Shown here one piece after another: positions 1-8,057 of a stretch of DNA of 46,962 nt. The position numbers were made by a program, and so were the translations under genes. Below the pieces are notes generated by a model, which had not been told where the DNA came from, searched no databases, and saw only the letters and a program-made list of their open reading frames with translations. Numbering within the stretch: the first letter of the stretch is position 1; the number at the start of each line of letters is the position of its first letter. This DNA comes from Methanotorris formicicus Mc-S-70 (GTDB taxonomy: Archaea; AGJL01; Methanococci; Methanococcales; Methanococcaceae): positions 1-46,962 of the forward strand of contig NZ_AGJL01000004.1 in the NCBI RefSeq assembly GCF_000243455.1, given 5' to 3'.

Positions 1-76
1 TAATTTGTAAAGCCTTACCAACAAAACTGTTAAATTCGTTAAAGGATTTTATTATTGTGTGTTTTATCCCCTTCAT
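1..76 (-). CDS. 5' end of an unidentified gene (runs off the window)
   Basis: Only the first 25 codons are inside the window. Reading leftwards from ATG at 76, the protein begins MKGIKHTIIKSFNEFNSF. A strong ribosome binding site (GGAGGTG, around 84-90 on the complementary strand) lies a few bases upstream of the ATG, which is why I accept it as a real gene start. The visible residues match no family I recognise. It is divergent from the FIST gene at 394, so the two may share the control region between them, which holds a pair of direct repeats. Confidence 0.6.
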   Translation of the reverse strand, partial: MKGIKHTIIKSFNEFNSFVGKALQI

Positions 77-131
77 GATTTCACCTCCATATTTTTTTGA
101 TATTAACTATTCGATATTACCAAATATTAAG

Positions 132-241
132 TTTTCTATTAGTTAGTATGATGTTCGGAGATACTGTTATCTCGTTATTTTTATAAATATTATATTGTTG
201 TAACTATGTTATTAATTTTTCTGTAGGTTAGTATGATGTCC
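132..241. repeat. Two direct repeats of about 25 bp between divergent genes
   Basis: The segments 132-156 and 217-241 match at about 21 of 25 positions and share the exact 13-mer GTTAGTATGATGT (142-154 and 227-239). They lie 85 bp apart in the otherwise empty stretch 77-393, between two divergent genes. The first copy continues into TTCGGAGATACTG (154-166), which recurs at 20479-20491 beside the insertion sequence. They could be paired operators or remnants of a mobile element. Nothing else in 77-393 looks coding. Confidence 0.5.
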
Positions 242-393
242 AATTAATGTTAAAAATTCTGGGATAACTATAATAAACTTAATAGATATAAATGATAATG
301 TTAATGTTATCATGTAGTTGTTATAATGACTAATCACTTAAGAATTTAAAAATACATATCTTTAAATATAAAAACACCGGGTTTGGTGTTAAT

Positions 394-1800
394 GTGAAGT
401 TCATTGAATTTAGTTACGGAATCTCAAATGACGAAAATCCTCTAAAGGCTGGGGCTTATGCTACATCCAATGCATTGAAATATTTAGATACATCTTTAGA
501 AAATATAAACATAGTATTTCTATACTCTTCCCCAGATTACGACCCAGAAGAGGTTTTAAATGGTGTAAAACTTATTTTGGGAAATAAAATACCCATAATA
601 GGGGGAAGTTCAAAATTTGGTATAGTGGATGGAAATTTAATTGAAGATGGGGTTGTTGTTGGTATTTTGGCATCAAAATACTTCCATGTAGGTCTTGGTG
701 TAGCGTTGGGTGCATCTATAAATCCAAGGGAGTGTGGAAGAAAGGCAGTACATGATGCAATAAAGAATTTAGGAATGTTGCCAAGGATGGTTATGGTTTT
801 TATGGACTACTGTAAGTTTGAAGAAGAAATAATAAATGGAATTGTTGATGTGTTAGGCTTTACAATCCCTATTTTTGGAGGGGTAACATCCGATAACTTT
901 GAATTTAAAAAAACCTATCAATATTGCAATGACGTTTATATTGACAGTGTTGTATGTGTTGCCTTTGGGGGAGATATAGTACCAAAAATATCTGTTGGGA
1001 AGATAACTGATGAAAATTTGGATTCAAATAAAAAAATTACCATAACCGAAACCAACAAGAGGTATGTTTATGAGTTAAATGGAGTTAATGCTATAGAATA
1101 CTACAAAAATATCACTAACTTCAGAGGTTCAAACCAAAATCTTGAAAACGATAAGAAATTTTACCTATCCAATGCCTTTGGAGTGACTGATTCAAATGGA
1201 GAGATTTACTTAAAAGGTCCTATATTTATAAAAAATGGTGTTTTGGTTTTTGGTTCAAATGTTATGGGGGGTAATGAACTAAGTTTATTCAGTATTAACG
1301 AAGAGAGTATTGAAAACTTTTTTGAGAAATCGGTAAAATTAATAAATAACGCCCCTCCAAATTATCCCCCTTCTGTAACATTTTGCTGCATATCTTCATA
1401 TCTAACGGAAATATCAAAAGAATCTGTTGAGAAATGTTTGAAATCATGTCCTCTAAACCCAATCTTTGGATTTACCACATATGGAGAAGTGGTATTGAAA
1501 AACTACTACAACTATACAGTTTCAATGTGTTCTCTTGTCCCTGATTTAGCATCAATCAGTGCAAAAGAAGGAATCCACATGATTACAAAATATCCCGCAA
1601 CAAAAGAAACCATTCTAAAAATCAATGAATTAGGTGGTTCTACAAAAATAGAAGAACTTGCAAAGGCCTTGGGAATACACAGAAGAACGGCATACGATAG
1701 AATAGAGCCACTACTTCAATATGGGTTCGTTGAAAAAGACCATGCACTTGTAAAAATAACAGATTTCGGTAAATTACTGCTAAAAATTATTAAAAAATAA
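394..1800 (+). CDS. FIST-domain sensor protein with C-terminal winged-helix domain
   Basis: A 468-residue protein. Roughly residues 25-225 resemble a FIST N domain and 230-385 a FIST C domain. FIST modules are thought to bind small ligands, perhaps amino acids, in sensory proteins. The last 65 or so residues look like a helix-turn-helix (IEELAKALGIHRRTAYDRI) with a wing, so it may be a one-component transcriptional regulator. No signal peptide or membrane segment is seen, which suggests the cytoplasm. The start is GTG, a few bases after a GGTG site. The overlapping ATG at 392 is followed at once by TGA and cannot encode the protein. The target is unknown, but the direct repeats just upstream are candidates for autoregulation. 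Confidence 0.75.
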   Translation: MKFIEFSYGISNDENPLKAGAYATSNALKYLDTSLENINIVFLYSSPDYDPEEVLNGVKLILGNKIPIIGGSSKFGIVDGNLIEDGVVVGILASKYFHVGLGVALGASINPRECGRKAVHDAIKNLGMLPRMVMVFMDYCKFEEEIINGIVDVLGFTIPIFGGVTSDNFEFKKTYQYCNDVYIDSVVCVAFGGDIVPKISVGKITDENLDSNKKITITETNKRYVYELNGVNAIEYYKNITNFRGSNQNLENDKKFYLSNAFGVTDSNGEIYLKGPIFIKNGVLVFGSNVMGGNELSLFSINEESIENFFEKSVKLINNAPPNYPPSVTFCCISSYLTEISKESVEKCLKSCPLNPIFGFTTYGEVVLKNYYNYTVSMCSLVPDLASISAKEGIHMITKYPATKETILKINELGGSTKIEELAKALGIHRRTAYDRIEPLLQYGFVEKDHALVKITDFGKLLLKIIKK

Positions 1801-1803
1801 ATT

Positions 1804-2571
1804 TTATCCAATATACCTTAAATCTTCATCACTTGGTGGTTTTGGTTGTTGTTGCATCATAACCTCTTCTTCAAACTTCCTAATCTTTTCAAGGAATTTT
1901 TCCATGTCTTTTGCTCTCTCTTCTAACTCCTTCATATCAATCTCAAACCCAACTATCTTTGAGAATTTTTCTAAAACTGCTCTTGCTGATTTTGGATCAA
2001 CCAAATATCCTGGAGTTTCCCCCATCAAACAAACCCCTTCAATACCATTCAATTTTGAGAATGTCAGCATTAGTCCAGCAGCACCAACAATTCCACCACC
2101 ATCCTTTCTAAATTCAACACCATATTCCTTTAACTTATTGGCAAGTTCCTCTGATGTTGCTGCAGCGTAGACCTTTGGAACATCAGTTATTTTCCCAACG
2201 CCAAATCCTCCTAATGTGTATGTCATCTTAGCCCCATATTTAATTCCAACCTCAACAAGTTTTTCTGCAAGGTAGTATTGTCCTATTGGAGATAATGCCT
2301 GAGTATTTCCTAAAACAACAATCATTTGAACTGGCTCCCTTACTATGTAAAACTCATTGTTCATAAACTCAACAGTTCCATTCTCATTTACTAAAACTTG
2401 TGGTGGGAAATCATAGCAATACAACTCCAAAAACTTCTCCCCCTTAAATTCACGGACAATGTGCTCTGCTGCAATCCTTCCAACGTGCCCAATACCTGGA
2501 AGACCTTCTACAAGAATGGCATTTTCTAACGCTTCAACGTCTTTTATTTTTCTTTCTATAATCTTTATCAT
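1804..2571 (-). CDS. PAC2-family proteasome assembly chaperone-like protein
   Basis: A 255-residue protein beginning MIKIIERKIKDVEALENAIL, followed by the PAC2-family glycine-rich stretch EGLPGIGHVGRIAAEH. PAC2 proteins include the archaeal PbaA/PbaB chaperones that help assemble the 20S proteasome. Later glycine-rich segments (TLGGFGVGK, GGGIVGAAGL) and a hydrophobic strand ending in MGETPGYLVDP also fit the family. The tail after residue 210 is charged and probably a coiled coil, ending DLRYIG. The tyrosine is third from the end, so this is near but not exactly the HbYX docking motif. It ends three bases from the stop of the convergent FIST gene. The kinase gene follows downstream on the same strand. 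The family call is firm; the proteasome role is inferred. Confidence 0.8.
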   Translation of the reverse strand: MIKIIERKIKDVEALENAILVEGLPGIGHVGRIAAEHIVREFKGEKFLELYCYDFPPQVLVNENGTVEFMNNEFYIVREPVQMIVVLGNTQALSPIGQYYLAEKLVEVGIKYGAKMTYTLGGFGVGKITDVPKVYAAATSEELANKLKEYGVEFRKDGGGIVGAAGLMLTFSKLNGIEGVCLMGETPGYLVDPKSARAVLEKFSKIVGFEIDMKELEERAKDMEKFLEKIRKFEEEVMMQQQPKPPSDEDLRYIG

Positions 2572-2612
2572 GGATAACCCTCCAATTTGTTTTATATTAA
2601 AATATTATACAC

Positions 2613-3260
2613 TCATTTTTTAAGTTTCTTCTTATACATCTTTGCAAACCTTCTCAACATCATAACCTCTTCCTCAGAAACTTCCAAGATTTCCTTAATT
2701 TTTTTTGACGGGGGACTTTCTCCAAACAATAAAGATATTGCACTTGTAAGATTTTTTGGAATCCTTATATCCGCTTTATCAAAATCAATAATACATACCC
2801 TATTTTCTGAAATAAGGATGTGCTTTCCCCCTTGAATCTCTCCGTGATCTATGCCAATCGAATCCAACCTAATACACTGCCTAAAAATTTCTTCTATGAT
2901 ATTTAGTAGTTTCTCTTTATCATCTTTTGTTAGGTTTTCAACATAGTACTTCAATGCCATGCCATCAATAAACTCCGTTATTAAATAATCATTGCCATAT
3001 TCATAAACTTTTGGTCCAATGCCTAATTTGTTAACGATTTCTAACATCTTCCCTTCATGGAGCGTGCTATTTTTTGGAGTGTCTTTCCTTGGTATTTTTA
3101 TTGCTACATCTTTTCCTTTAAAGTTACCTCTTAAAACAACCCCTCTATGTCCCTTACCAACAACCTCTTTAAAAATTATTCCTTCCTCTATAAGTTTTTT
3201 AAGGATTTCATCATTTAAAATGTTTTTTATAATTTCATTATACCCTTTAATTTTAAGCAT
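2613..3260 (-). CDS. Small atypical Ser/Thr protein kinase (COG2112-like)
   Basis: A 215-residue kinase-like protein in the cytoplasm. Kinase signatures appear in order: the glycine loop GKGHRGVV, the ATP-binding lysine in VAIKIPRK, the hinge LITEFIDG, a catalytic-loop equivalent HGEIQGGKH in place of the usual HRD, and the metal-binding IIDFDKAD in place of DFG. Such short kinases, related to RIO and Bud32, occur across archaea. The substrate is unknown. I start it at ATG 3260 (MLKIKGYNEI). An upstream in-frame start at 3341 would add a Cys-rich stretch that lies wholly inside the pssA coding region. With the chosen start, a 7-base gap separates it from pssA, so the two are likely co-transcribed. 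Confidence 0.75.
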   Translation of the reverse strand: MLKIKGYNEIIKNILNDEILKKLIEEGIIFKEVVGKGHRGVVLRGNFKGKDVAIKIPRKDTPKNSTLHEGKMLEIVNKLGIGPKVYEYGNDYLITEFIDGMALKYYVENLTKDDKEKLLNIIEEIFRQCIRLDSIGIDHGEIQGGKHILISENRVCIIDFDKADIRIPKNLTSAISLLFGESPPSKKIKEILEVSEEEVMMLRRFAKMYKKKLKK

Positions 3261-3267
3261 GGTTTCC

Positions 3268-3873
3268 CTATTTCGCTTTAATTGTTTTAAAAATCCCATA
3301 CAATACATAACCAACCCCACACAACAACACAGGATATACAAAGCCCCACATTGCCAATACTAAGGATATAAAGAATATTCCAATCAATACCTTATGTGGA
3401 TATTTTGGATAACCTATATCGCTAATCATCAACAATCCAACAACTATTGCAATAATTGAAATTAAAGTCCCACTATCCAAAACCTCGCAAAATGATGCCA
3501 AAACCAAAGATCCTGCAGGGATAGGTAAGCCAACAAAATGCTTGACATTCAATATTCCAAACCTCGCCAACCTCAAAGCCCCACATAGAGCAAAAATCAA
3601 CGCAGAGATTAAGGCAAAGTTACTTTCAAAATTATAATAAAGTAAATATGCAGGGGCAACACCAAAACTTACAACATCGCAAATACTATCTAACTCAGCC
3701 CCAAAATCAGAGACAGTATTTGTTTTCCTTGCAACAAAACCATCTAATGCATCAAATATGATTGATAGGTAGATAAACCTAAAATCATGCAACAATATCG
3801 CTAAAAGTCCAAATATGATATTTGCCATTGTAACATAATCAGAGATTGTTATTATTTTTCTTATGCTGAACAT
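3268..3873 (-). CDS. pssA: Archaetidylserine synthase (CDP-alcohol phosphatidyltransferase)
   Basis: A 201-residue integral membrane enzyme with the CDP-alcohol phosphotransferase signature D-x2-DG-x2-AR-x8-G-x3-D-x3-D. It reads DALDGFVARK, then DFGAELDSICD, at about residues 42-67. The family member expected in Methanococcales joins L-serine to CDP-archaeol, giving archaetidylserine for ether-lipid polar heads. About five or six hydrophobic segments follow the signature. The gene leads the minus-strand set pssA-kinase-PAC2. The lipid assignment rests on family and organism. An inositol- or glycerol-phosphate acceptor cannot be excluded from the motif alone. Confidence 0.85.
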   Translation of the reverse strand: MFSIRKIITISDYVTMANIIFGLLAILLHDFRFIYLSIIFDALDGFVARKTNTVSDFGAELDSICDVVSFGVAPAYLLYYNFESNFALISALIFALCGALRLARFGILNVKHFVGLPIPAGSLVLASFCEVLDSGTLISIIAIVVGLLMISDIGYPKYPHKVLIGIFFISLVLAMWGFVYPVLLCGVGYVLYGIFKTIKAK

Positions 3874-4126
3874 ATTCCCACTTTACTTTCTTTCTAATCT
3901 TCTCTTAATTGCTATGAATAAACTACCTAATAAATATTCTAAGATTTTTTGAAATAAAAATATAACTTATATTGTTGCTTTTGCAGAAATCAATAAATTT
4001 ATTATATTCATAATGCCAGGGTTTTTTATCGCTTTTTATATTATTTTTTATACTGTTATATTTAAGTTTTTTAATTTGCTGTAATTCCATATTTTTAAAT
4101 AGTTTCTAGGTTTTAGGGGTGATTTT

Positions 4127-4657
4127 ATGCAAAAGAAAAATTTAAAACGAATGACTTTGATATTGTACAATTCCTATGACAAAAATAGATGGCATGAGGC
4201 ACATAAAAGGGCAATTGCAAGGGCAGCTCCTATCTGTTATGCATTTGATTGCAATCTTGCCATTATGGAATTTCCTTGTAAAAAGGAAGATATATTATCA
4301 ATAGAGACGACAATTGGAAACTCCGGGGAATATTTGCGTAAATTGGTTGAGAAAAATAGATTTTTGATTATTGATAAGTATTTACCCCAATTAGGAATAC
4401 CGATAATAGCAACATCAAAACCAGACAAAAAGAAGGCAATAACACCAATGGATGTTGTTGATTTGCTAACAAAAAAGCCATGCGGTATTTTGGTTGGACT
4501 TGGAAGGCATGGATTGCCAAAAGATATTGTGAAGATGGGGGAGTATCACTTAGACATTACTGGAAAAGGTGTTTCCCTTGAAACCTGCACTGCAATAGCT
4601 TCTATTCCAGCAGTAATCTCAACTTATATAAACACCACATTTGGCTATCAACAATAA
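4127..4657 (+). CDS. DUF531 family protein (SPOUT-like fold)
   Basis: A 176-residue protein matching the archaeal DUF531 family, which is assigned to the SPOUT RNA-methyltransferase superfamily. A glycine-rich segment near the C-terminus (GILVGLGRHGLPKDI, then GKGVSLETCTAIASIPAVI) looks like the knotted SAM-binding part of SPOUT enzymes. The likely role is RNA methylation, but no substrate is known to me. The start has a textbook site: GGGGTGAT, four bases, then ATG at 4127. A second ATG at residue 9 lacks such a site. The gene stands alone between pssA and the ATP synthase operon. Confidence 0.75.
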   Translation: MQKKNLKRMTLILYNSYDKNRWHEAHKRAIARAAPICYAFDCNLAIMEFPCKKEDILSIETTIGNSGEYLRKLVEKNRFLIIDKYLPQLGIPIIATSKPDKKKAITPMDVVDLLTKKPCGILVGLGRHGLPKDIVKMGEYHLDITGKGVSLETCTAIASIPAVISTYINTTFGYQQ

Positions 4658-4780
4658 TAATGGATGATATTAGTATAGCTATAAGTTATTTTATAATTTG
4701 CTTACTGTTAAATTAATTTTGAGTATTTTCCAAGTTCCAAATTAGTAAATGATAAATAATGACAAATAGTCGCAAATAAT

Positions 4781-4794
4781 AAAGTTTATATATG
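4781..4794 (+). promoter_or_regulatory. Promoter of the ATP synthase operon (BRE and TATA box)
   Basis: The sequence AATAATAAAG is followed by TTTATATATG, a typical archaeal BRE plus TATA element. It lies about 50 bases before the first gene, so transcription would start near 4815-4820 and leave a short leader with the AAGGAGGT site. No other promoter of this quality is seen before 14.2 kb. Confidence 0.65.
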
Positions 4795-4839
4795 AATTGA
4801 ATTTGAATAATCTATCAATTTTCAAAAGGAGGTATCCAT

Positions 4840-5148
4840 GTGATTGCCGTAGATGCTATCAAACAAATAAAGCAGGTAGAAGAAAACGCAATAAAAGAGA
4901 TAGAGAATGCTAAAAAGAGAGCAGAAGAGATAAAGTTAGAAGCGATAGAAAAAGGTAAGGAGTTAATTAAAAAGGCAGAAGAAGAAGCTCAAGCAAAAGT
5001 TGAAGAACTCATCAAAAATGCAGAAGAAGAGGCTAAAAAAGAAGCAGAAGAAATCATCTCAAAAGCTAAGGCAGATGTTAAAGATATAGTTTCAGTTGCA
5101 AAGGTTAAGGTATTGTCTCTCAAATTAGAGGAAGTTATTGAATTTTAA
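4840..5148 (+). CDS. ahaH: A-type ATP synthase subunit H
   Basis: A 102-residue, almost wholly helical, Glu/Lys/Ala-rich protein with heptad-like spacing, as in the H subunit that pairs with subunit E to form the peripheral stalk (stator) of archaeal A1AO ATP synthase. It is the first gene of the operon and has a very strong site, AAAGGAGGT. The start is GTG at 4840. An ATG at 4838 overlaps it and is followed at once by TGA, giving an AUGUGA start-stop arrangement at the head of the operon. Subunit I follows after about 40 bases. Confidence 0.85.
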   Translation: MIAVDAIKQIKQVEENAIKEIENAKKRAEEIKLEAIEKGKELIKKAEEEAQAKVEELIKNAEEEAKKEAEEIISKAKADVKDIVSVAKVKVLSLKLEEVIEF

Positions 5149-5187
5149 TTAATGTTTTCATAGTTCAAAATGTTGAAGGTGGTTTTA

Positions 5188-7245
5188 GTGAGACCCGCAA
5201 GAATGAACAAAATAAGAGCGGTGATTTTGGATGAAAAGATGGATAGTGTTATAAGGAATCTTCATGAAAGTGGATTAGTTGAACTCTATGACATGAGTGC
5301 AAAACTTGAAAGTCCAGAGTGGAGGGCATTTTTATCTCCAGCAACATCAGCAGAGTACACAAGGCAAATAGCAACATTGATGATAAAGGTAGGAAGAATT
5401 CTTGATTTATTCAAAAACGTAAAAGAAGAAGGAAAAAGCAGCATTAAAGAACTATTGAACCCACAACCACCAAAAAAGAAGAGAATGTCATTTTCATCAG
5501 CAGAGGAAGCAATCTCCTATGCAGAAAAAGTTTTGAGTGATGTTGATAAGGAAGTTAGCGAACCATCAGCAAAATTGACAAAATTAGAAAACAGAAAGAC
5601 TGAATTGAACTTGTTGAAAGAGCAGATAAAATACTTGCAGGATTTTGACATTGATTTGAGACATCTTGGTGTTGGTGAATTTGTATATATCGTATCTGGA
5701 TTAACCTCAAAAGAGAAGTTGAATGAATTAGAAAAATCCTTAGATGATGTTACAGATGGATACTGTGAAATTGTTAAAGGTAATGTTGTTGTAGGTGAAG
5801 AAGGGGAAAAAGTCCCAGTAATTATTGCAGTGTTGAAAGAGTATATGGACAGTGTTGGAGCAGAGTTGAGAAAACTTGGATTTGAAAGGTTTGATATAAG
5901 TAATGTTGAAGGAACACCAAAAGAACTCCTCTCAAACATTGAAAAAGAACTCAGCAACATTACGAGTGAAATAGAAAATACCACCAGTCAACTGAGAAAA
6001 CTTGCTGAGAAGTGGGAAGAAGAATTGCTTGCAGTTTATGAGGTCTTGGAGATTGAGAAAGAAAGAGGAGATGCATTCTCCTTATGTGGAAGAACAGAGA
6101 GAACCTATGTTCTTGAGGCATGGGTTCCTCAAAAGTATGCTGGGAAGGCGAAGGAAATTATTGAAAATGCAGCAGATGGATATGCAGTTGTTGAAATTGC
6201 AGAACCGGATGAACCAGAAGAGAAGATACCTGTTTTATTAGACAATCCAAAAGCAATAAAGCCATTTGAGATGCTCACAGAAATGTTTGCTCCACCAAAA
6301 TACAACGAAGTTGACCCAACATTGTTGATTGTTCCAGGATTCTTAATGTTTTATGGTATAATGCTTACAGATGCTGTTTATGGTTTCTTGCTGACATTAA
6401 CTGGTTTGTTCTTATGGAAGAAGATGGGTAAAGTTAGCGAAGGAGCTTACAATTTAGGTTACATATTAACTTTAGCAGGTATTGCAACAGTTATTGCTGG
6501 TTTAGTGACTGGAGGTTACTTGGGGGACTTCTTGTACCAGTTCCTTGGATTTGATATATATAAGGCAGGTGTGGCATTGGTAAACCCATTGGGAGAGAGT
6601 GCATACATAAGTGAGGCAAATCCATTATTCAATATGGGTAATATATCAGTCAACAACGGTCCAATGGCAATATTGATATTCTCCATAGTTGTTGGTATAT
6701 TGCACTTGTTCATCGGATTGCTTGTTGGGTTCCTTGAAAACATCAAAAGAGGAAACCAAAAAGATGCAATATTGAACCAAGGAATTTGGTTGTTCTTGAT
6801 ATTGGCTATTGTGGTTGGAGTTGCAATAGGTAATTTAACCATCATTGGAGTGGCTTTTGTATTGGTAATGTTGGTATGTATGATAAAGGGCTTTATGAAC
6901 GGAGGAATAATGGACGCGCTCCTTGGAGCAATGGATATAACAGGATTCTTAGGAAATGTCCTCTCTTACGCAAGGCTTTTGGCTTTGTGTCTTGCTACTG
7001 GTGGTTTGGCAATGGCAGTCAACATTATGTCAAAACTCCTTCAAGATAGCGTTCCAGTGGTTGGTATAGTATTGGCAATATTGATGCTATTATTGGGACA
7101 TACATTCAACTTTGTGATGAATGGTTTAGGTTCCTTCATCCACTCACTGAGATTGCACTACGTAGAGTTCTTTGGTCAATTCTATGAAGGTGGAGGTAAA
7201 AAGTTTAGCCCATTCAAGGCAAAGAGGGAATTCACCACTCCATAA
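5188..7245 (+). CDS. atpI: A-type ATP synthase subunit I (membrane subunit a)
   Basis: About 685 residues. The first half (to about 350) is soluble and partly coiled coil, and contacts the peripheral stalks. The second half has about eight membrane helices and forms the ion half-channels against the K ring. The conserved helix with the essential arginine is visible in the stretch GNVLSYARLLALCLATGGLA. I prefer the GTG start at 5188 because GGTGG at 5178-5182 sits five bases before it. An in-frame ATG at 5170 would add six residues (MLKVVL) but has no ribosome binding site. Length and domain order are normal for the V/A-type family. Confidence 0.9.
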   Translation: MRPARMNKIRAVILDEKMDSVIRNLHESGLVELYDMSAKLESPEWRAFLSPATSAEYTRQIATLMIKVGRILDLFKNVKEEGKSSIKELLNPQPPKKKRMSFSSAEEAISYAEKVLSDVDKEVSEPSAKLTKLENRKTELNLLKEQIKYLQDFDIDLRHLGVGEFVYIVSGLTSKEKLNELEKSLDDVTDGYCEIVKGNVVVGEEGEKVPVIIAVLKEYMDSVGAELRKLGFERFDISNVEGTPKELLSNIEKELSNITSEIENTTSQLRKLAEKWEEELLAVYEVLEIEKERGDAFSLCGRTERTYVLEAWVPQKYAGKAKEIIENAADGYAVVEIAEPDEPEEKIPVLLDNPKAIKPFEMLTEMFAPPKYNEVDPTLLIVPGFLMFYGIMLTDAVYGFLLTLTGLFLWKKMGKVSEGAYNLGYILTLAGIATVIAGLVTGGYLGDFLYQFLGFDIYKAGVALVNPLGESAYISEANPLFNMGNISVNNGPMAILIFSIVVGILHLFIGLLVGFLENIKRGNQKDAILNQGIWLFLILAIVVGVAIGNLTIIGVAFVLVMLVCMIKGFMNGGIMDALLGAMDITGFLGNVLSYARLLALCLATGGLAMAVNIMSKLLQDSVPVVGIVLAILMLLLGHTFNFVMNGLGSFIHSLRLHYVEFFGQFYEGGGKKFSPFKAKREFTTP

Positions 7246-7301
7246 TCAACCTTTAAATATCTAAAATACTTCTTAATCATTAAAAAATTGAGGTGATAAG
7301 A

Positions 7302-7970
7302 ATGGTATTCGAGAACCCATTAATCTTAGGAGCAATTGGAGCAGGTTTAGCAGTTGGTATTGCTGGTTTAGGTTCTGGTATTGGTGCAGGTATAACTGGA
7401 GCAAGCGGTGCTGGTGTTGTTGCAGAAGATCCAAACAAATTCGGTACCGCTATAGTTTTCCAAGCACTTCCACAGACACAAGGTTTGTACGGATTCTTAG
7501 TTGCAATCTTAATTCTCTTCGTTTTCACCGGTGCTCCTGCATGGGCAATGCTTGCAGCAGGTATTGGTACAGGATTAGCAGGACTATCTGCAATTGGTCA
7601 GGGAATTGCATCAGCAGCAGGTTTGGGAGCAGTTGCTGAAGATGAGGGTATATTTGGTAAAGCAATGGTCTTCTCAGTTCTTCCAGAGACACAGGCAATT
7701 TACGGTTTGTTAGTTGCTATCTTGTTGTTGGTTGGAGTCTTCAGTGGTCCTGGAGTACAAGAAATTGCTGCACTTGGTGCTGGTTTAGCAGTTGGTTTCG
7801 CAGGTCTCTCTGGTATTGGTCAGGGGATTACCGCTGCTGGGGCTATTGGTGCAACAGCAAGAGACCCAGATGCTATGGGTAAAGGTCTTGTTTTAGCAGT
7901 TATGCCAGAGACATTCGCAATCTTTGGTTTGTTGATCGCAATCTTAATCATGCTTGGAATAATATTCTAA
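7302..7970 (+). CDS. atpK: A-type ATP synthase proteolipid subunit K, triplicated hairpin
   Basis: A 222-residue membrane protein made of three fused c-subunit hairpins, each about 75 residues. The ion-binding site in the second helix of each hairpin reads PQTQ (Q58), PETQ (E129) and PETF (E203). The first hairpin therefore has glutamine where the other two have the essential glutamate. Triplication with one lost carboxylate is known from Methanocaldococcus jannaschii. Hairpins 2 and 3 also carry IGQG in helix 1, and with the ET pair this fits Na+ coordination (inference). The start is ATG 7302, five bases after AGGTGA. A GTG at 7293 lies inside that site and is rejected. Confidence 0.95.
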   Translation: MVFENPLILGAIGAGLAVGIAGLGSGIGAGITGASGAGVVAEDPNKFGTAIVFQALPQTQGLYGFLVAILILFVFTGAPAWAMLAAGIGTGLAGLSAIGQGIASAAGLGAVAEDEGIFGKAMVFSVLPETQAIYGLLVAILLLVGVFSGPGVQEIAALGAGLAVGFAGLSGIGQGITAAGAIGATARDPDAMGKGLVLAVMPETFAIFGLLIAILIMLGIIF

Positions 7971-8057
7971 ATTAATTCTTAAATGGAGTGGAAGGGATAT
8001 CTACAAATATTCAAACAAATTCTTTAAATTTTCAATTAAACATTTTTAGGTGAAAGG

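Noticed and set aside
132-241. Minimal CRISPR-like array
   Set aside because: There are only two imperfect copies, the spacing is 85 bp and there are no cas genes.
3261-3341. Longer start of the kinase adding a Cys-rich peptide
   Set aside because: The extension lies inside pssA, has no ribosome binding site and is not part of the kinase fold.
5517-5984. Long antisense frame opposite atpI, and similar long frames opposite atpA, leuS and others
   Set aside because: They mirror strong coding regions, have shadow-like composition (Ser/Phe/Ile/Asn-rich) and lack ribosome binding sites.
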